A stretch of DNA of 39,306 nt from assembly GCA_005776475.1 (NCBI GenBank), contig SXPB01000220.1, forward strand, positions 1 to 39,306, written 5' to 3'. This document shows, in pieces, positions 1 through 9,597 of this stretch (position 1 is the stretch's first letter; each line of letters begins with the position of its first letter). The notes under the pieces were generated by a model that was given only the letters and a program-made list of their open reading frames with translations, did not search any database and had not been told where the DNA came from. The position numbers were made by a program, and so were the translations under genes. This DNA is from Planctomycetia bacterium. Lineage in GTDB: Bacteria; Planctomycetota; UBA1135; UBA2386.

Positions 1-861
1 ATCGGCAAGACGCTGCTGGCGCGCGCGCTGCATTCGCTGAGCGGCCGCAAGAGCGGCCCGTTCGTCGAAGTGAACTGCGGGGCGCTGCCCGAGTCGCTGC
101 TCGAGTCCGAACTGTTCGGCCACCAGAAGGGATCGTTCACCGGGGCGGTGCGCGACAAGATCGGCAAGTTCGAAGCCGCGAGCGGCGGCACCATCTTCCT
201 CGACGAAGTCGGCACCAGTTCGCCCGGTTTCCAGGTCAAGCTGCTGCGCGTCCTGCAGGACCGCGTCATCGAACGCGTCGGCGACACCCGCACCATCGAC
301 GTCGACGTGCGCGTCGTGCTCGCCACCAACAAGGACCTCGAACTGGCGGTCGCCAAGGGCGAGTTCCGCGAAGACCTCTACTACCGCATCCAGGTCGTCA
401 GCATCGAGATGCCGCCGCTGCGTGCGCGCCCGAGCGACATCGCGGCGCTGGCCGAGCACTTCCTGCGCCGGTTCGCCGCCGAACACGGCCGTCGCGCCCT
501 GCATTTCACTACGGCCGCCCTCGCCCAGCTCAGCGCGTCGCCGTGGCCCGGCAATGTGCGCCAACTGGAGAACGTGGTCGAGCGCGCGGTCGTGCTGAGC
601 CAAGGCGACACCCTCGACCTCGCGGACCTGCCGACGCTGCCGCGACCGGCCGGCACCAGCCCGGGCGACCTCACCCAGCTGGCTGGCCCGACGGCGAACA
701 GTCCGGTGCTACCGCTCAAGGAAGCGCTGGCCGGCCGCGAGAAGGCGATCATCGAACACGCGCTGCAGCATTGCGGCGGCAACCGGGAACGCGCCGCCAA
801 GGTGCTCGGCATCAACCGCAGCACGTTGTTCCACAAGCTGCGCAAGCTCGGAATCCGCTGA
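1..861 (+). CDS. Sigma-54-dependent transcriptional activator, Fis family (5' end missing)
   Basis: The reading frame is open from base 1, so the gene starts before the window. The first residues (IGKT) are the end of the Walker A loop of a bacterial enhancer-binding protein AAA+ domain. The sigma-54 contact loop reads GSFTGA (130-147; the usual form is GAFTGA, and Ser is a common variant). Walker B is GGTIFLDEV (184-210). The C-terminus is a Fis-type helix-turn-helix (about 760-855, [13 protein letters not shown]). The N-terminal sensory or receiver domain is outside the window, so the signal is unknown. The C-terminal half resembles PrsR, the sigma-54 regulator of PEP-CTERM/exosortase loci. 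Its position beside an exosortase operon fits, but regulation of that operon is an inference. A 58-bp gap separates it from the TPR gene. Confidence 0.93.
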   Translation: MGKTLLARALHSLSGRKSGPFVEVNCGALPESLLESELFGHQKGSFTGAVRDKIGKFEAASGGTIFLDEVGTSSPGFQVKLLRVLQDRVIERVGDTRTIDVDVRVVLATNKDLELAVAKGEFREDLYYRIQVVSIEMPPLRARPSDIAALAEHFLRRFAAEHGRRALHFTTAALAQLSASPWPGNVRQLENVVERAVVLSQGDTLDLADLPTLPRPAGTSPGDLTQLAGPTANSPVLPLKEALAGREKAIIEHALQHCGGNRERAAKVLGINRSTLFHKLRKLGIR

Positions 862-919
862 GCCAGCCAAGCTCTGCGATGCCAAGTGAACGACCCCGGG
901 CTATAAAGTCACCGCGCTG

Positions 920-3900
920 ATGTTCCGCAAGAGCCTCCAGATCCTGATCGCCGCGAGCATGCTCGCGATGGCAGCGGTAGTCGCCTACGCCACCTTGCTC
1001 GCACCCATCGACGAGACCTTGGTCCGCGCCGAGGCGATGCTGGGCCGCGGCGAAGTCGCCGGCGCCCTGGCCGAACTCAACTACGCAAAAACGTCGGCGA
1101 GCTTGCGCCGCGATCCGGTGCTGCACGAACGGCTGCTGCGGCTGCGCTGCCGCGCCAACACCGAACTGGGCGACTCGGAAGGCGCCCTGGACGATGTCGA
1201 AGCCCTGCTGGCGCTCGGCCTCAACGACGAAGAACTGCAGCTCGATCGCATCCGCCTGCGGGCACTGGGCGGCGACGCCGATGGCGCCCTGCTCGCGGCG
1301 CGCCAGTTCCTGGAACGCAACCCCGGCCACGGCCGCGCCCTCGAACTCGCCGGCGAGTCGTGCCAGACCGGCTACCAGCCGTTGCTGCGCGACCTCGACG
1401 AACGCATCGCCCGGGATCTGCCGCGCGGCGTCCGCGATGCCGCCAGGACCCAATTGTGGTCCCACCTCTACCGGCAGGATCGCGACCCGGAAGTCGAAGC
1501 CAGCCGCGAACGGCTGGCCCGCATGTACGCGGCGAACCCGACGTCGGCGGCGGCGTGGCCGCGCTTCGAAGCCGACCTCGGTCGATTGCGCGGGATGGTG
1601 CGCCAGGCGCTGGAACTGTTCACCGCGAGCCTCGGCTGCGGCGACAAGCCGGTCGCCGCGTTCCGCGCCGTGGCCCTCGCCTTCAACCTGTCCGAACGCA
1701 CAGACGACCTGCTCGTCGCTTGCGAGATCCAGCGGCGCCGCTTCGACCATCCGTACGTCGCCGAGGCCGGTGCTGCCGCCGCTTCGGCGCTGCTGCGCGA
1801 AGGCGCCAACGCCGCGACGTTCGCCCTGGTGGAGCGCTGGCTGCCACCCGGTGCGGCGAGGAAGCAACTCGATGCCATGCCGGACGGCACCGGCGTGCCC
1901 GACCTCATGTTGGCGCGCAGCCTGGCCGCGTTCGCGCTCGGCCAACCGCCGCGGCTGCACCGCGCCTGGCAGGACGCCAGCCAGTTGTACGAACGGAAGA
2001 TGTGGAACGCCCCCGCGGCACCATTGACGTCGGCCTTCCTCAACATCCAGACCAAGGATCTGGCGCGCGCCGAACAGTCGCTGGCCAACACGCTGCGCCT
2101 GTTGCAAAGCACGCCGGCACCGATCGGCCAGTTCGACCCGCTACCGCAGATCGCCGAACTGCACCTCGATCTGCTGCGCCAACGCAACGCCCCTGAAGCC
2201 GACGTGCAGACCGCCTTGCACGCATGGCGAACGGCACGCCCCGATTCGATCGCACCGATCCTCGCCGAAGTCGACGTCCTGCAGCAGCGCGGCCGCGCCA
2301 GCGCCGCCTTGCGCACCATCGACGACGCCAACGCCCTCGACCCGACGTCGGAGCTGCTGTTCGCACGCCGCGTCGAACTGCTGCGCCTGCACGCCAGCAC
2401 CATCGGCCAGGACGGGCCAACGCTCGTGGCGCAGTGCCTGCGCCGCGGCGAGGTCAAACCGGAAGTGGCGGATCCTGCCAGCTACCTGCTGTGCGCCGAG
2501 GCCGCATTGCAACAGCAGCTGCTGCCGATCGCGCAGGCCTGCGCGCGCGCCGCCGTGGATGCATTCCCGCAGGCCCGGCTGCCGCGCCTGCTCGAGATCC
2601 GCCACGCGATGGCGAGCAAGCTTCATCAGGATGCGCTCCGGCAAGTGCAGCGCCTGCTCGAACTGCTGCCGGCCGACGGCCCGACCATCGAGCTGGGACT
2701 CGAAGTGCACCGCGCCGCCGGCGTGGACCCTGGCCCGCTGTTGCTGCGCGCGCTCGAACTCGACGCCGGCGGCAGCGGCCTCTGCACCGACCTCCTGCGC
2801 AGCGCGATCGCCAATGGCCCACTGCAGGTGCGCGCCTTGCTGCCCGACGACCTCGACTTGGCGACCGCACCGCTCGACCTGTTGCTGCTGACAGCGAAAG
2901 GCCACGCCATCGCCGGTGACCAGGCCCGCGCTGCGACCTGCCTCGAGGCGGTTCTGGCAAAGCCGGAGATTCCCGCGGCCTTGCATCCCCAACTGCGCGA
3001 AGCGGTCGCCCAGTGCCTCGACGCGGTTGCGGCGCGCTCCACCGACGCCGACCTGCGCAGCTTCGCGCGGACCCAGCTGCATGCGTTGGCGTTGCACACG
3101 ACCCTCGAAGCACGCTGGCTGCTGCCCCTGGCACGCCGACTGGAGCGCAGCCATCCGGCCACCGCGCTGGATCTCGTCGATACCGCACTCGATGCGGCCA
3201 CGGCCGAAGAACGCGACGGCAGCACGTTGGCGCTGGCGGGCCGCCTGGCGCTGCGCGCCGGAGCTGCGCGCAAAGCCGAAGACCGCTGGACCGCGGCGCT
3301 GGCCTTCGCCGATGGCCGCGACAGCGCCTTCGCCCTCGCTCGTCTGTGCCTGTGCACCAGCCGCCCGCAACGGGCCTCGCAGGTCGCGATGCTGGGCGAC
3401 CGACCCGACGACGCCGCGTTGGCGATGCAGTTCGGCGCCACGGACGTGGCGGTGAATCTGCTGGCGCAAGACCTCGCGAACGATCCCGCCGACATGCTCG
3501 CCCATTGCCTGCTGGCGCTCAGTGGCCAACCGGCGATGACCGATTGGCCGCCGGCGACCGGCGAAGCGTTGACCGAACGCCTGGAGCTGTTGTCGATCCT
3601 GCGGGACCGAGACCTCGCCACGCTCGCCTTGCCGAGGCTGCGCGAGTTCGCGGCGCGCGACGCCGCGTCGACGACGACGCGCATGTTGCTCGCCCGCGGT
3701 CTGGCCTTCGCCGGCCATGGCCAGGAAGCCGCCACCGTGCATCGGGAACTCTGGGCCGCGGGCGTGCGCACGCCGGTGATGCTGCGCGAGATCGCGAGCG
3801 CCGCGCCGACGCCCGGATACAGCCTGGAGCCGAGCCTGGAAACCGCGGTGATGGACGCCTGCACCGGCGGCGCCTACGGCAATTCGAAGCTCACCTTCGC

Positions 3901-4900
3901 GTTCGGCATGCAACTGATCGAGAACGGCTTCCGCCGCGCTGGCCACCAGGCCCTCGCCGACCAGGTGCGCGCGACGCTGTGGGAAGTCGCTCCCGCCGAT
4001 CGACCGATGGCGGCCGAGGACATCACGTTCGTGGCCACCCAGATGCCACCGGAGGCGGCGTTCCTGGTGCTGGACCGGGCCCTCACCGCGGGCGCGTGCA
4101 CGCCGAAGGAAGCGGCCATCACCCAACTTTGCGCCGCGGGGAAGGCGCTCATCGCAACCGATCCGAGCACGGCCCCGCGGCTCGTCGCCTCGATCACCCA
4201 ACATCTCGACGCCAATGCCGGCAACGGCGACCTCGTGCACTTCCTGCTCGACCAGGGCGCCACGCCGCTGCCGGCGATCGAGCAGCAGGCGTTGCTGCGT
4301 CGCCAGCTCGCGGCGGTTGCGCGTGGCGAGGATGCCGGCACCCTGTTGCCGCGCACGGTCGCTCGCATGGTGGCGACGATGGGCACCGAAGCCACCGCGA
4401 CGCAGCTCGACGGGTTGCTCGCCGAGCATCCGACCGCGCTCGCGCTGCACATCGCCCGCGCCGAACTCGCGCGCGGCACCGCCGGTGCCAGCACCGCGAT
4501 CACCCGACTGCGTCTGGTCCATAAGCACGTGCACTCGCCCGAACTCACCTTGGCGCTGCTGCTCGCCGCCGGCGAAGCCCGCAAGGTGGTCGACTCCGAC
4601 CTGCAGACGTTCGCCAGGCTGCCGACGACACTGACCGACTCACCGACCGGCCGCTACACGCAGGCACTGCTGCAGCTGCGACTCGGCGAACCCGACGCGG
4701 CATTGCCTGGCCTCGAGCAGGCGCCGGCGCGCAACGACGGCATGCATCTGTATGCATTCGGTCTCGCCCTGCTGCAGAGCAAGGCCGCCGATGGCACCAA
4801 CCGCGCGCGCGAAGCGTTCCTGCAACTGCAGCGCGACTACCCGAGCAGTTCGTTGGCGCAGAACGCCGGCAGCTTCGCGGCCCAGCTCGCCGACCGCTGA
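920..4900 (+). CDS. Large TPR-rich protein with N-terminal membrane anchor
   Basis: The protein has 1326 aa. Residues about 7-27 are hydrophobic (LQILIAASMLAMAAVVAYA) and followed directly by helical repeats, so a signal anchor or signal peptide is likely; there is no lipobox. The rest is almost entirely Ala/Leu-rich helical repeat of the TPR type, for example residues about 34-120 and 380-480. No enzymatic motif was seen. Large TPR proteins (PrsT) accompany PrsR-type regulators in exosortase loci, and the gene follows such a regulator here, so a scaffold role in envelope polysaccharide or protein export is plausible. This rests on context, because repeats do not allow a firm family match. 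No clear ribosome-binding site precedes the ATG. The last 64 bp overlap the 3' end of the convergent deacetylase gene. Confidence 0.85.
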   Translation: MFRKSLQILIAASMLAMAAVVAYATLLAPIDETLVRAEAMLGRGEVAGALAELNYAKTSASLRRDPVLHERLLRLRCRANTELGDSEGALDDVEALLALGLNDEELQLDRIRLRALGGDADGALLAARQFLERNPGHGRALELAGESCQTGYQPLLRDLDERIARDLPRGVRDAARTQLWSHLYRQDRDPEVEASRERLARMYAANPTSAAAWPRFEADLGRLRGMVRQALELFTASLGCGDKPVAAFRAVALAFNLSERTDDLLVACEIQRRRFDHPYVAEAGAAAASALLREGANAATFALVERWLPPGAARKQLDAMPDGTGVPDLMLARSLAAFALGQPPRLHRAWQDASQLYERKMWNAPAAPLTSAFLNIQTKDLARAEQSLANTLRLLQSTPAPIGQFDPLPQIAELHLDLLRQRNAPEADVQTALHAWRTARPDSIAPILAEVDVLQQRGRASAALRTIDDANALDPTSELLFARRVELLRLHASTIGQDGPTLVAQCLRRGEVKPEVADPASYLLCAEAALQQQLLPIAQACARAAVDAFPQARLPRLLEIRHAMASKLHQDALRQVQRLLELLPADGPTIELGLEVHRAAGVDPGPLLLRALELDAGGSGLCTDLLRSAIANGPLQVRALLPDDLDLATAPLDLLLLTAKGHAIAGDQARAATCLEAVLAKPEIPAALHPQLREAVAQCLDAVAARSTDADLRSFARTQLHALALHTTLEARWLLPLARRLERSHPATALDLVDTALDAATAEERDGSTLALAGRLALRAGAARKAEDRWTAALAFADGRDSAFALARLCLCTSRPQRASQVAMLGDRPDDAALAMQFGATDVAVNLLAQDLANDPADMLAHCLLALSGQPAMTDWPPATGEALTERLELLSILRDRDLATLALPRLREFAARDAASTTTRMLLARGLAFAGHGQEAATVHRELWAAGVRTPVMLREIASAAPTPGYSLEPSLETAVMDACTGGAYGNSKLTFAFGMQLIENGFRRAGHQALADQVRATLWEVAPADRPMAAEDITFVATQMPPEAAFLVLDRALTAGACTPKEAAITQLCAAGKALIATDPSTAPRLVASITQHLDANAGNGDLVHFLLDQGATPLPAIEQQALLRRQLAAVARGEDAGTLLPRTVARMVATMGTEATATQLDGLLAEHPTALALHIARAELARGTAGASTAITRLRLVHKHVHSPELTLALLLAAGEARKVVDSDLQTFARLPTTLTDSPTGRYTQALLQLRLGEPDAALPGLEQAPARNDGMHLYAFGLALLQSKAADGTNRAREAFLQLQRDYPSSSLAQNAGSFAAQLADR

Positions 4901-5724
4901 TCGACCGCGGCCTGCAGGCCGACGAACGGAAACTCGGCGAGCAGGCGATCGAGTTTCGGCAGCGTGCGATGCAGGTTCACGTAGTGGCGGAAGCCGCGGA
5001 ACAGGCCCAACCGCTGGCGCGGCTGCTGCGGATCGACTTCCCACGGATGCAGGTAGAGGCAGCCGGGCACACCCGCCCGTTGCTTCTGGCGCAGCCCGGC
5101 GCGCAGCAGCGCCAACGGGAACAAGCGAAGGTAGCCGCCGCCACCCACCGGCAGGTGGCGACCGCACACGTCCCACGTGAGCGGTGGCAGTTCGAGCAAC
5201 TCGCCGCCAGCGCCGCGCAACCGGTACGGCGTCGTCGGCGCGCCGGGCACACCATAGTCGGGATGCCGCACCGGCTGGATCGAACTGTCGAGCGTGATGC
5301 CCGAGCGCAGCAGTTCGTCGATCGCCCACGGCGTGCGTTTGCCGATCGACCAGGTGCAGGCGCGGAACGCCGTCGGCCGCTTGCCCGTGAGTCCTTGCAG
5401 GATCGTCGCCGTGCGTTCGAGGTCATCGCGAAACCCGGCCTGGCCGAGGTCGGGCAGCAAGCGGTGGTCGTAGCCGTGGCTGCCGATCTCGTGACCCGCG
5501 GCATGCACGTCGGCAACCAGGTCGGGCAGACGTTCGGCGATCCAGCCGAGGAAGAAGAACGTCGCCTTCGCGTTGCGGCGCGCGAACAGGTCGAGCAAGC
5601 GTCGCGTCGAGTCACCGCAGCGCAGCTCAAACTTGTTCCAGGTGGCGCGATCAATCACGTGCGCCATGTTGAGGACCTGGAACCAGTCCTCGACGTCGAC
5701 CGACAGGGCGTGCGCGGCGCTCAT
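4837..5724 (-). CDS. Polysaccharide deacetylase, exosortase-locus (XrtA/PEP-CTERM) type
   Basis: The protein has 295 aa. The NodB-type fold starts at once: SVDVEDWFQ (residues 8-16) supplies the catalytic and metal Asp, and SHGYDH (82-87) supplies the two zinc-binding His. The C-terminal part contains LHPWEVD and then GFRHYVNLHRT, a combination typical of the PEP-CTERM-locus deacetylase subfamily (DUF3473 tail). The enzyme should remove N-acetyl groups from a glycan. No signal peptide is visible, as is usual for this subfamily. The ATG overlaps the exosortase stop by 4 bp. About 20 C-terminal residues lie inside the convergent TPR gene, beyond where the family normally ends, which suggests loss of an earlier stop codon. 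Confidence 0.9.
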   Translation of the reverse strand: MSAAHALSVDVEDWFQVLNMAHVIDRATWNKFELRCGDSTRRLLDLFARRNAKATFFFLGWIAERLPDLVADVHAAGHEIGSHGYDHRLLPDLGQAGFRDDLERTATILQGLTGKRPTAFRACTWSIGKRTPWAIDELLRSGITLDSSIQPVRHPDYGVPGAPTTPYRLRGAGGELLELPPLTWDVCGRHLPVGGGGYLRLFPLALLRAGLRQKQRAGVPGCLYLHPWEVDPQQPRQRLGLFRGFRHYVNLHRTLPKLDRLLAEFPFVGLQAAVDQRSASWAAKLPAFCANELLG

Positions 5725-7235
5725 CGCAGTCGCTCCCGCGCCACCGGCACCAGCGCAACCAGGAATTCCGCGCAGCGTTGCTGCACCGTCGCGAGCGCCG
5801 CGCCTTCGGGCACCGGCATCTCGACCCGCAGTTGGAAACCGGACATGTTCGCTCGCAGCATCGCGCGCGGCAGATGGTGCCACGTGAAGTCCCAATAGTC
5901 GCCGGCCAACCAGTCGGCGGTGCCGAACAACGACAGCGTCACGAACACCATCCCGTCGCGACGTCGGCGCGCGACGATGCGGCTCGCTTCGATGGCGGGC
6001 CCCGCCGCCGGCAGCGGCACCAGGTCGTCGACCTGCACGTCGAAGCCGCTGCCTTCGATGCAGATGCGGGGTGGATGCACGCTCTTCCAGTTGGTGTCGT
6101 GGAACAGGGCGACGAGGTTGAGCCACGCGCCGTCGGCGGTGCGGTAGGTTCGCCAGGTGAAGTCCGAGGTGCCGAGCAGTTCGCGGAACTGCGGCAGGCT
6201 CTGCTGGAAGCGCTCTTCGGCAGCGGCGTCGCGCGCGATCCACTGGTAGCCGGCGAGCGTGCGCGGCAGTCCTTCGGCGCGATCGGCGGCGCCTACGGCA
6301 GGGCGGTAGATCGACAACGCGAGCAGGCACGGTGCGAGACACCACAACGCCACCGCCGGCACGCGCAGCGATGCCGCGGTCGCGCCGGGCGCCATCGACG
6401 GCACCGCCAGTGCAGCGTCGGCGGTGCGGCGCGGCAACCATCGATCGAGCAGCAGCAACGCCGCCAACAACGCCAGCCACTCGGCGACATTGGCGAGGTC
6501 GTGGCCGGTGCCTTGCGCGAACTCGACGCCGAACCAGCGCAGCAAGCCGCACAGCAGCGCGATGCGCAGTGTGTTCGCGAGGATCGCCAGGGCCGGCGCC
6601 AGCACGAGCAGCACGGCGCGTCGCCAGAAGCCCGGACCACCGGTGAAGAACGCGAGGCAGTAGGCGAGCGTCGTCATCGCCAGCAGCGACCGCAGGCCGC
6701 CGCACGCCGAGGCGACGTACAACGAACCATTCACTCCGGTCGCCCGCAGGTGGTCGCCGGTGCGTTCGATGCCGGCCCCCGCCACGTTGGCGAGCCAGGC
6801 GCCGCCCTGCACGGCGATCTCCTTCAGCTCGAACGCGATGCGGCCTTCGACGTACATCGGCAGCGGCACGACGAACACGACGAGCCACAGCACCGGCCAC
6901 AGACCGCGCAACCGCTCGCGACCGAGCGCCAGCCACGCCGCACCTGGCACCGTGAGCACGAGACTCGCCGCCGACCACGAGTCCACCATCAGCAAAGCAC
7001 CGGCGGCGTGCAGCAGGAGGCCTGGCCCCAACAACAGCAGGCCACGCCGATCGCAGGTGCGCGGCACGGTCCGCCACGTCGCTCGCCGCAACCACAGCAC
7101 CAACGCCGCCACCAGCGGCAACAGCCAGCAGTGCGCGAAGTACTGCGTCTCTGCATTCCACCGGTCGAAGCACCAGGCCAGGGTCACGCCGTAGGCGACG
7201 ATGCACGGCAGGAACACGGCCAGGAACGGTGTCAT
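5721..7235 (-). CDS. Exosortase with fused C-terminal EpsI domain
   Basis: The protein has 504 aa. The N-terminal part is a polytopic membrane protein with the exosortase catalytic triad: Cys178 in SACGGLRS, Arg224 in ANTLRIALL and His245 in GTGHDLANV. A further membrane segment (about 295-311) leads to a soluble domain (about 320-504) carrying HPPRICIEG (387-395), the hallmark of EpsI/DUF3485. In the exosortase A system EpsI is often a separate protein; here the two are one chain, an arrangement known from some other exosortase subfamilies. Exosortases are thought to cleave and transfer C-terminally tagged secreted proteins at the membrane. The chosen ATG overlaps the upstream glycosyltransferase stop by 4 bp; a longer in-frame start at 7301 would lie inside that gene. 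The substrate tag is unknown. Confidence 0.93.
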   Translation of the reverse strand: MTPFLAVFLPCIVAYGVTLAWCFDRWNAETQYFAHCWLLPLVAALVLWLRRATWRTVPRTCDRRGLLLLGPGLLLHAAGALLMVDSWSAASLVLTVPGAAWLALGRERLRGLWPVLWLVVFVVPLPMYVEGRIAFELKEIAVQGGAWLANVAGAGIERTGDHLRATGVNGSLYVASACGGLRSLLAMTTLAYCLAFFTGGPGFWRRAVLLVLAPALAILANTLRIALLCGLLRWFGVEFAQGTGHDLANVAEWLALLAALLLLDRWLPRRTADAALAVPSMAPGATAASLRVPAVALWCLAPCLLALSIYRPAVGAADRAEGLPRTLAGYQWIARDAAAEERFQQSLPQFRELLGTSDFTWRTYRTADGAWLNLVALFHDTNWKSVHPPRICIEGSGFDVQVDDLVPLPAAGPAIEASRIVARRRRDGMVFVTLSLFGTADWLAGDYWDFTWHHLPRAMLRANMSGFQLRVEMPVPEGAALATVQQRCAEFLVALVPVARERLR

Positions 7236-8428
7236 CGGCGCGCCCCGCAGAGTGCCCGGTAGATGGCCACGACGCGGTCGGCGTTGCCGGCCCAGGTCCA
7301 TCGCTGCGCGTGCAGGCTGTCGAGCCCGGCCTTGCCGAGGCGCGCCGCGAAAGCGCGATCGCCCACCATCGCCTGCAGTTTGGCAGTCAGGTCGAGCACG
7401 TCACCGGGACGGAACAACAGCCCGTTGTCGCCGTCGACGATCGTCTCGCGCAGGTTCGGCTGGTCCGGGGCCAGGGTCGGCACGCCCGCCGCCAACGAGT
7501 CGAACAACTTCAGCGGCGAGGCGTAGTCGTTGATCGCGGGGATCAACGCGCCATTGCAGGCCAGCACGTGCGCCGGCAACAGGTCGGGCGGGACTTCGCC
7601 GAGGGCGCGCACCCGCTCGGCGAGACCACGTTCGCGAGCGGTGTCGAGCAACGGCTCGAGCGCCGGGCCGCGACCGAGCAGCACCAGCACCAGGTTCTGC
7701 AGTTGCGGATGCTGCATCGCGTCGAGCACGAGGTCGAGGCGATGCCACGGCCGCATGTAGCCGACGAAACCGAGGGCGAACGCCGACTCGGGCAACTGCC
7801 AGCGCGCGCGAACGGCTGCCGCGGCCAGGCGCGCCTCGGCGCCGTAGCGGCGTGGGTCGGCACCGTTGGCGATCACGTGCACACGGTCGCGGCGAGCCCC
7901 CGCATCGACCAACCGGTCGGCGAGAACCTGCGTCACCGCCAACACCGCGTCGGCCGCCCCGAGCACCGCACGCTCGTTGCGCAGCGCGCGGTTGCGGAAC
8001 CGGAGGCTGCCGAGCTTCTGCATCTCGTCGACCATCGGCGAGTTCACTTCGAGCAGCAGCGGCACGCCGAGTTCGCGCGCCACGTCGAGTCCGGCGCGGC
8101 AGTGCAGCGCGTGCCGTTCGTAGACGAAGTGCGGTCGCTGCCGAGCCGCGGCGGCGCGCAGCATCGCGCGGCCCTTGCGGTTGTAGAGGATCTCCAGCAC
8201 TTCGACCGCGGTGCGCGGCAACGACAGCCGTTGCCAGAAGGAAGGCGCCGGCTGGTTGCGCCCGCGGCCGGCGACCACCGGGCCGGCCGTGGTCTTCTTG
8301 ACGAGCGCGCACTCGTCGACGTGGTGGCCGGCGGCCCGCAACGCGGCGACGAGTTCGCGTACATGCACCGCCTGGCCGTCATCGGCGCGGATGCGATGGT
8401 GGTAGAGAATGTGCAGCGGTTCGCTCAC
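7232..8428 (-). CDS. Glycosyltransferase family 4 protein
   Basis: The protein has 398 aa from a GTG start whose GTGA overlaps the stop of the upstream gene, preferred over an ATG at 8464 inside that gene. It has a GT-B layout. The N-terminal Rossmann half begins HILYHHRIRADDGQAVHVRE. The C-terminal nucleotide-sugar half contains LGFVGYMRPWHRLD and then SPLKLFDSLAAGVPTLAP followed by the ETIVDGDNGLLF segment, the GT4 donor-binding signature. It should add one sugar to a lipid-linked intermediate on the cytoplasmic face; donor and acceptor cannot be read from sequence. It is the sixth gene of the polysaccharide operon, between another GT4 gene and the exosortase. Confidence 0.9.
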   Translation of the reverse strand: MSEPLHILYHHRIRADDGQAVHVRELVAALRAAGHHVDECALVKKTTAGPVVAGRGRNQPAPSFWQRLSLPRTAVEVLEILYNRKGRAMLRAAAARQRPHFVYERHALHCRAGLDVARELGVPLLLEVNSPMVDEMQKLGSLRFRNRALRNERAVLGAADAVLAVTQVLADRLVDAGARRDRVHVIANGADPRRYGAEARLAAAAVRARWQLPESAFALGFVGYMRPWHRLDLVLDAMQHPQLQNLVLVLLGRGPALEPLLDTARERGLAERVRALGEVPPDLLPAHVLACNGALIPAINDYASPLKLFDSLAAGVPTLAPDQPNLRETIVDGDNGLLFRPGDVLDLTAKLQAMVGDRAFAARLGKAGLDSLHAQRWTWAGNADRVVAIYRALCGARR

Positions 8429-9597
8429 GCGACCTCCGCCAGTGCGGCGCGGAACACGGCGCACAACGTGGCCACCGGTTCGTCCCAGCCGTATCGCTGC
8501 GCGAACGCGCGCACAGCAGTGCGGTCAGCGTCGTGCGCCAGCACCGTGCGCAATGCCGCGGCGAGGGCCTTGCCGTCGCCGGGCGCGATCATCGCGCCGA
8601 GGAACGGCGGCACCGGGTCGCCCAGGATCTGCGGGATGCCACCGACGCGCGTCGCCACCACCGGCAACCCGCACGCGAGCGCTTCGGTGACGACGTTCGG
8701 CCAGCCTTCGCGTTCGCTCGGCAACACCAGCACGTCGGCGGCGCGGCACGCGGTGGCGACACCGTCGGGCGGCAACGCACCGAGGAAGCGCGTCGCCGGC
8801 CATGCCGCCGTGATCGCCGCGCGTTCGAGCCCGTCACCGACCAACACGAGCGTCGTGCCTGCGGGCAACGACGCCATCGCTTGCGCCGCCAGGCGAAAGC
8901 CCTTGCCGGACACCAGCCGCCCCACCCCGAGCACGATGCGACCCGTCGCTGGCAACCCGAGGCTGCGGCGGGCGGCGGCGGCATCGCCAGGGGCGAAGCG
9001 CTGCAGATCGACGCCGTTGCGCACATCGAGAATGCGCGCCCGCGGCAGGCCCGTCACCTGGGCGAAGCGGTCGCCCAACGCCGAACTGACCGCGCCGCAC
9101 GCATGCGCATGCGCCGCGGCTTGTGCGATCGCCGCACCAACCACGGGATCACTGGCGATCACGTTCAAATCGGTGCCACGCGCCGTCATCGTGAACGGTA
9201 CGCCGAGTTCCTTCGCCAACAGCGAAGCCGCGACGCCGTCGGGCCACAGGTAGTGCGCGTCGAGCACGATGCGCTCGCGCGCCGCCAGAGCCGCGACGAC
9301 GGCACGGGCCCCATTCGCCATCGCGGTGGCCTGCCGTCGCAACGACAGGCCCGGCCAGTGGCGATAGCGCGGATGCACGACCTCGACTCCCTGCCACGTC
9401 TCGCGCGCGGCGACCTTCGCCCAGGTGCGGTAGGCGGCGGTGCGCAGCGGCCAGACGACGTTGGGCACGGGCGCCACCACGCTCCACGGCAGCCCACTCG
9501 CCGCGGCGACGCGGCGCATGCGTTCGAACACGAACAGTCCGTGCGTCGGCAGCGTGGCCGACGGGAACAGGTTGGTGAAGGTGACGATGCGGCTCAT
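8425..9597 (-). CDS. Glycosyltransferase family 4 protein
   Basis: The protein has 390 aa. The N-terminal acceptor domain opens with IVTFTNLFPSATLPTHGLFV, a start common among exopolysaccharide GT4 enzymes. The C-terminal domain has VGRLVSGKGFRLA and the donor-site segment PSEREGWPNVVTEALACGLP, with its Glu residues, followed by VVATRVGGIPQIL. It likely builds the repeat unit exported by the Wza/Wzz-like proteins. The ATG overlaps the stop of the amidotransferase gene by 4 bp and the stop overlaps the GTG of the next glycosyltransferase, so translation is probably coupled. It is not a close copy of the neighbouring GT4. Linkage and sugar specificity are unknown. Confidence 0.91.
   Translation of the reverse strand: MSRIVTFTNLFPSATLPTHGLFVFERMRRVAAASGLPWSVVAPVPNVVWPLRTAAYRTWAKVAARETWQGVEVVHPRYRHWPGLSLRRQATAMANGARAVVAALAARERIVLDAHYLWPDGVAASLLAKELGVPFTMTARGTDLNVIASDPVVGAAIAQAAAHAHACGAVSSALGDRFAQVTGLPRARILDVRNGVDLQRFAPGDAAAARRSLGLPATGRIVLGVGRLVSGKGFRLAAQAMASLPAGTTLVLVGDGLERAAITAAWPATRFLGALPPDGVATACRAADVLVLPSEREGWPNVVTEALACGLPVVATRVGGIPQILGDPVPPFLGAMIAPGDGKALAAALRTVLAHDADRTAVRAFAQRYGWDEPVATLCAVFRAALAEVA

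Noticed and set aside
902..907. TATAAA before the TPR gene, a possible -10 box.
   Set aside because: No -35 box at suitable distance, and it is only 12 bases before the ATG; one match is not enough.
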